From an uncultured beta proteobacterium (GTDB lineage Bacteria > Pseudomonadota > Gammaproteobacteria > Burkholderiales > Rhodocyclaceae): DNA of 6,204 bases. Every line of letters starts with the position of its first letter. Positions within the stretch are counted from its first letter, which is position 1. The stretch is from assembly GCA_903917505.1 (NCBI GenBank), contig CAIXAY010000460.1:1-6204 (forward strand). The letters are read 5' to 3'. Shown piece by piece: positions 5,556 through 6,204 of this stretch. The translations under genes were made by a program, and so were the position numbers. The notes under the pieces were generated by a model. It saw only the letters and a list, made by a program, of their open reading frames with translations. It ran no database searches and was not told the origin of the DNA.

Positions 5556-6204
5556 ACCCGGCAAGCGAAGCCCGCGCCAGCCCTTCGGCGGCGCACGTCC
5601 TGATCATCGACGATGATCGCGACCTCTTGCGCCTGCTCACCCTGCGTCTGCAGGCCTGGGGCTTGAGCGTGGCGACCGCGACCTCGGCCGAAGAAGGCCT
5701 GGCGCGCATCGCCGTCGAGCCGCCGCAACTGGTGCTCAGCGACATCCGCCTGCCGGGCAAGGACGGCCTCGCGCTGTTCGAGGAAATCCGCGCCACCCGG
5801 CCGGCCCTGCCGGTGATCCTGCTGACCGCGCACGGGACCATACCCGACGCGGTGCAGGCCATGTCGCGCGGCGTCTTCAGCTACCCGACCAAGCCGTTCG
5901 ACAGCAAGGTGCTGTTCGACAAGATCCAGCAGGCGCTGCAGATCTCGCCGCCCGGCGGCGCGCGCGCAGCGGATCACGGCGAAGCCTGGCGCGCCGGCAT
6001 CATCTATCGCAGCAGCTGCATGGCCGAATTGATGGACGAAGTGCGGGCCGTCGCCGCATCGGACGCCAGCGTCCTGATCCGCGGCGACAGCGGCACCGGC
6101 AAGGAGGTCATCGCCCGCGCCATCCACCGTGCCAGCGCGCGCAGCAAGGCGCCTTTCGTGGCGATCAACTGCGGCGCCATTCCCGAGCAGCTGCTCGAAT
6201 CGGA
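5552..6204 (+). CDS. qseF: Sigma-54-dependent response regulator, QseF/GlrR family, 3' end missing
   Basis: The first 217 codons of an NtrC-type regulator; the frame runs off the window. The N-terminal receiver (about 15-130) has the acidic pair within IIDDD (D20-D22), phosphoacceptor Asp64 in LVLSDIRLPG, Thr92 in LLTAHGT and Lys114. The usual hydrophobic residue two before that Lys is Pro112 (YPTKPF), a small oddity. The AAA+ domain starts at about 150 and shows Walker A GDSGTGKE (178-185) followed by FVAINCGAIPEQLLES, typical of sigma-54 activators; the GAFTGA loop, Walker B and DNA-binding domain lie beyond the edge. The ATG at 5552 overlaps the lipoprotein stop by 4 bases and has GGGAG 6 bases upstream. 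As third gene after a QseE-type kinase and a small lipoprotein it fits QseF/GlrR, which in enterobacteria activates the sRNA gene glmY from a sigma-54 promoter. The missing C-terminus leaves a small chance of another NtrC-type subfamily. Confidence 0.88.
   Translation, partial: MNPASEARASPSAAHVLIIDDDRDLLRLLTLRLQAWGLSVATATSAEEGLARIAVEPPQLVLSDIRLPGKDGLALFEEIRATRPALPVILLTAHGTIPDAVQAMSRGVFSYPTKPFDSKVLFDKIQQALQISPPGGARAADHGEAWRAGIIYRSSCMAELMDEVRAVAASDASVLIRGDSGTGKEVIARAIHRASARSKAPFVAINCGAIPEQLLES

Noticed and set aside
4124..6127. Several long minus-strand open frames over the qseEGF-type operon
   Set aside because: They are antisense shadows without domain features, while the plus strand encodes clear kinase, lipoprotein and regulator motifs.

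Overview
This is a strongly GC-rich chromosomal window with dense, often overlapping genes. Its gene content (a QseE/QseG/QseF-type two-component operon, a bactofilin and a FeeM-like N-acyl amino acid synthase) suggests a Gram-negative proteobacterium, most likely a betaproteobacterium. A Rhodocyclales-like host is my best guess, from the style of the proteins only. No RNA gene, insertion sequence, CRISPR array or phage gene was seen.

Layout. (1) 1-1827, plus strand: the 3' part of a fused permease/ATPase ABC transporter with an unusual nucleotide-binding domain, followed after 7 bases by a small secreted SRPBCC-fold protein whose ribosome binding site overlaps the transporter stop codon. (2) 1857-3196, minus strand: a two-gene operon, bactofilin then FeeM-like N-acyl amino acid synthase, joined by a 4-base ATGA overlap. 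It converges on region 1 with a 29-base gap. (3) 3197-3544: a 348-base divergent control region. (4) 3545-6204, plus strand: sensor kinase (QseE/GlrK type), small lipoprotein (QseG type) and the first half of a sigma-54-dependent response regulator (QseF/GlrR type), cut by the window edge.

The most interesting signal is in the control region. It holds two exact copies of TGTC-N10-GACA, the motif I recall as the GlrR/QseF binding site upstream of enterobacterial glmY. It also holds a good -24/-12 sigma-54 promoter pointing at the bactofilin gene. The two motifs are centred about 109 and 175 bases upstream of the predicted start of transcription, the usual place for enhancer sites of sigma-54 activators, and a weak IHF-like site lies between them and the promoter. 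The inference is that the regulator encoded in region 4 directly activates the bactofilin/N-acyl amino acid synthase operon. That would link envelope sensing to a cytoskeletal scaffold and to acyl-amino-acid lipid synthesis, instead of the GlmY small RNA known from enterobacteria.
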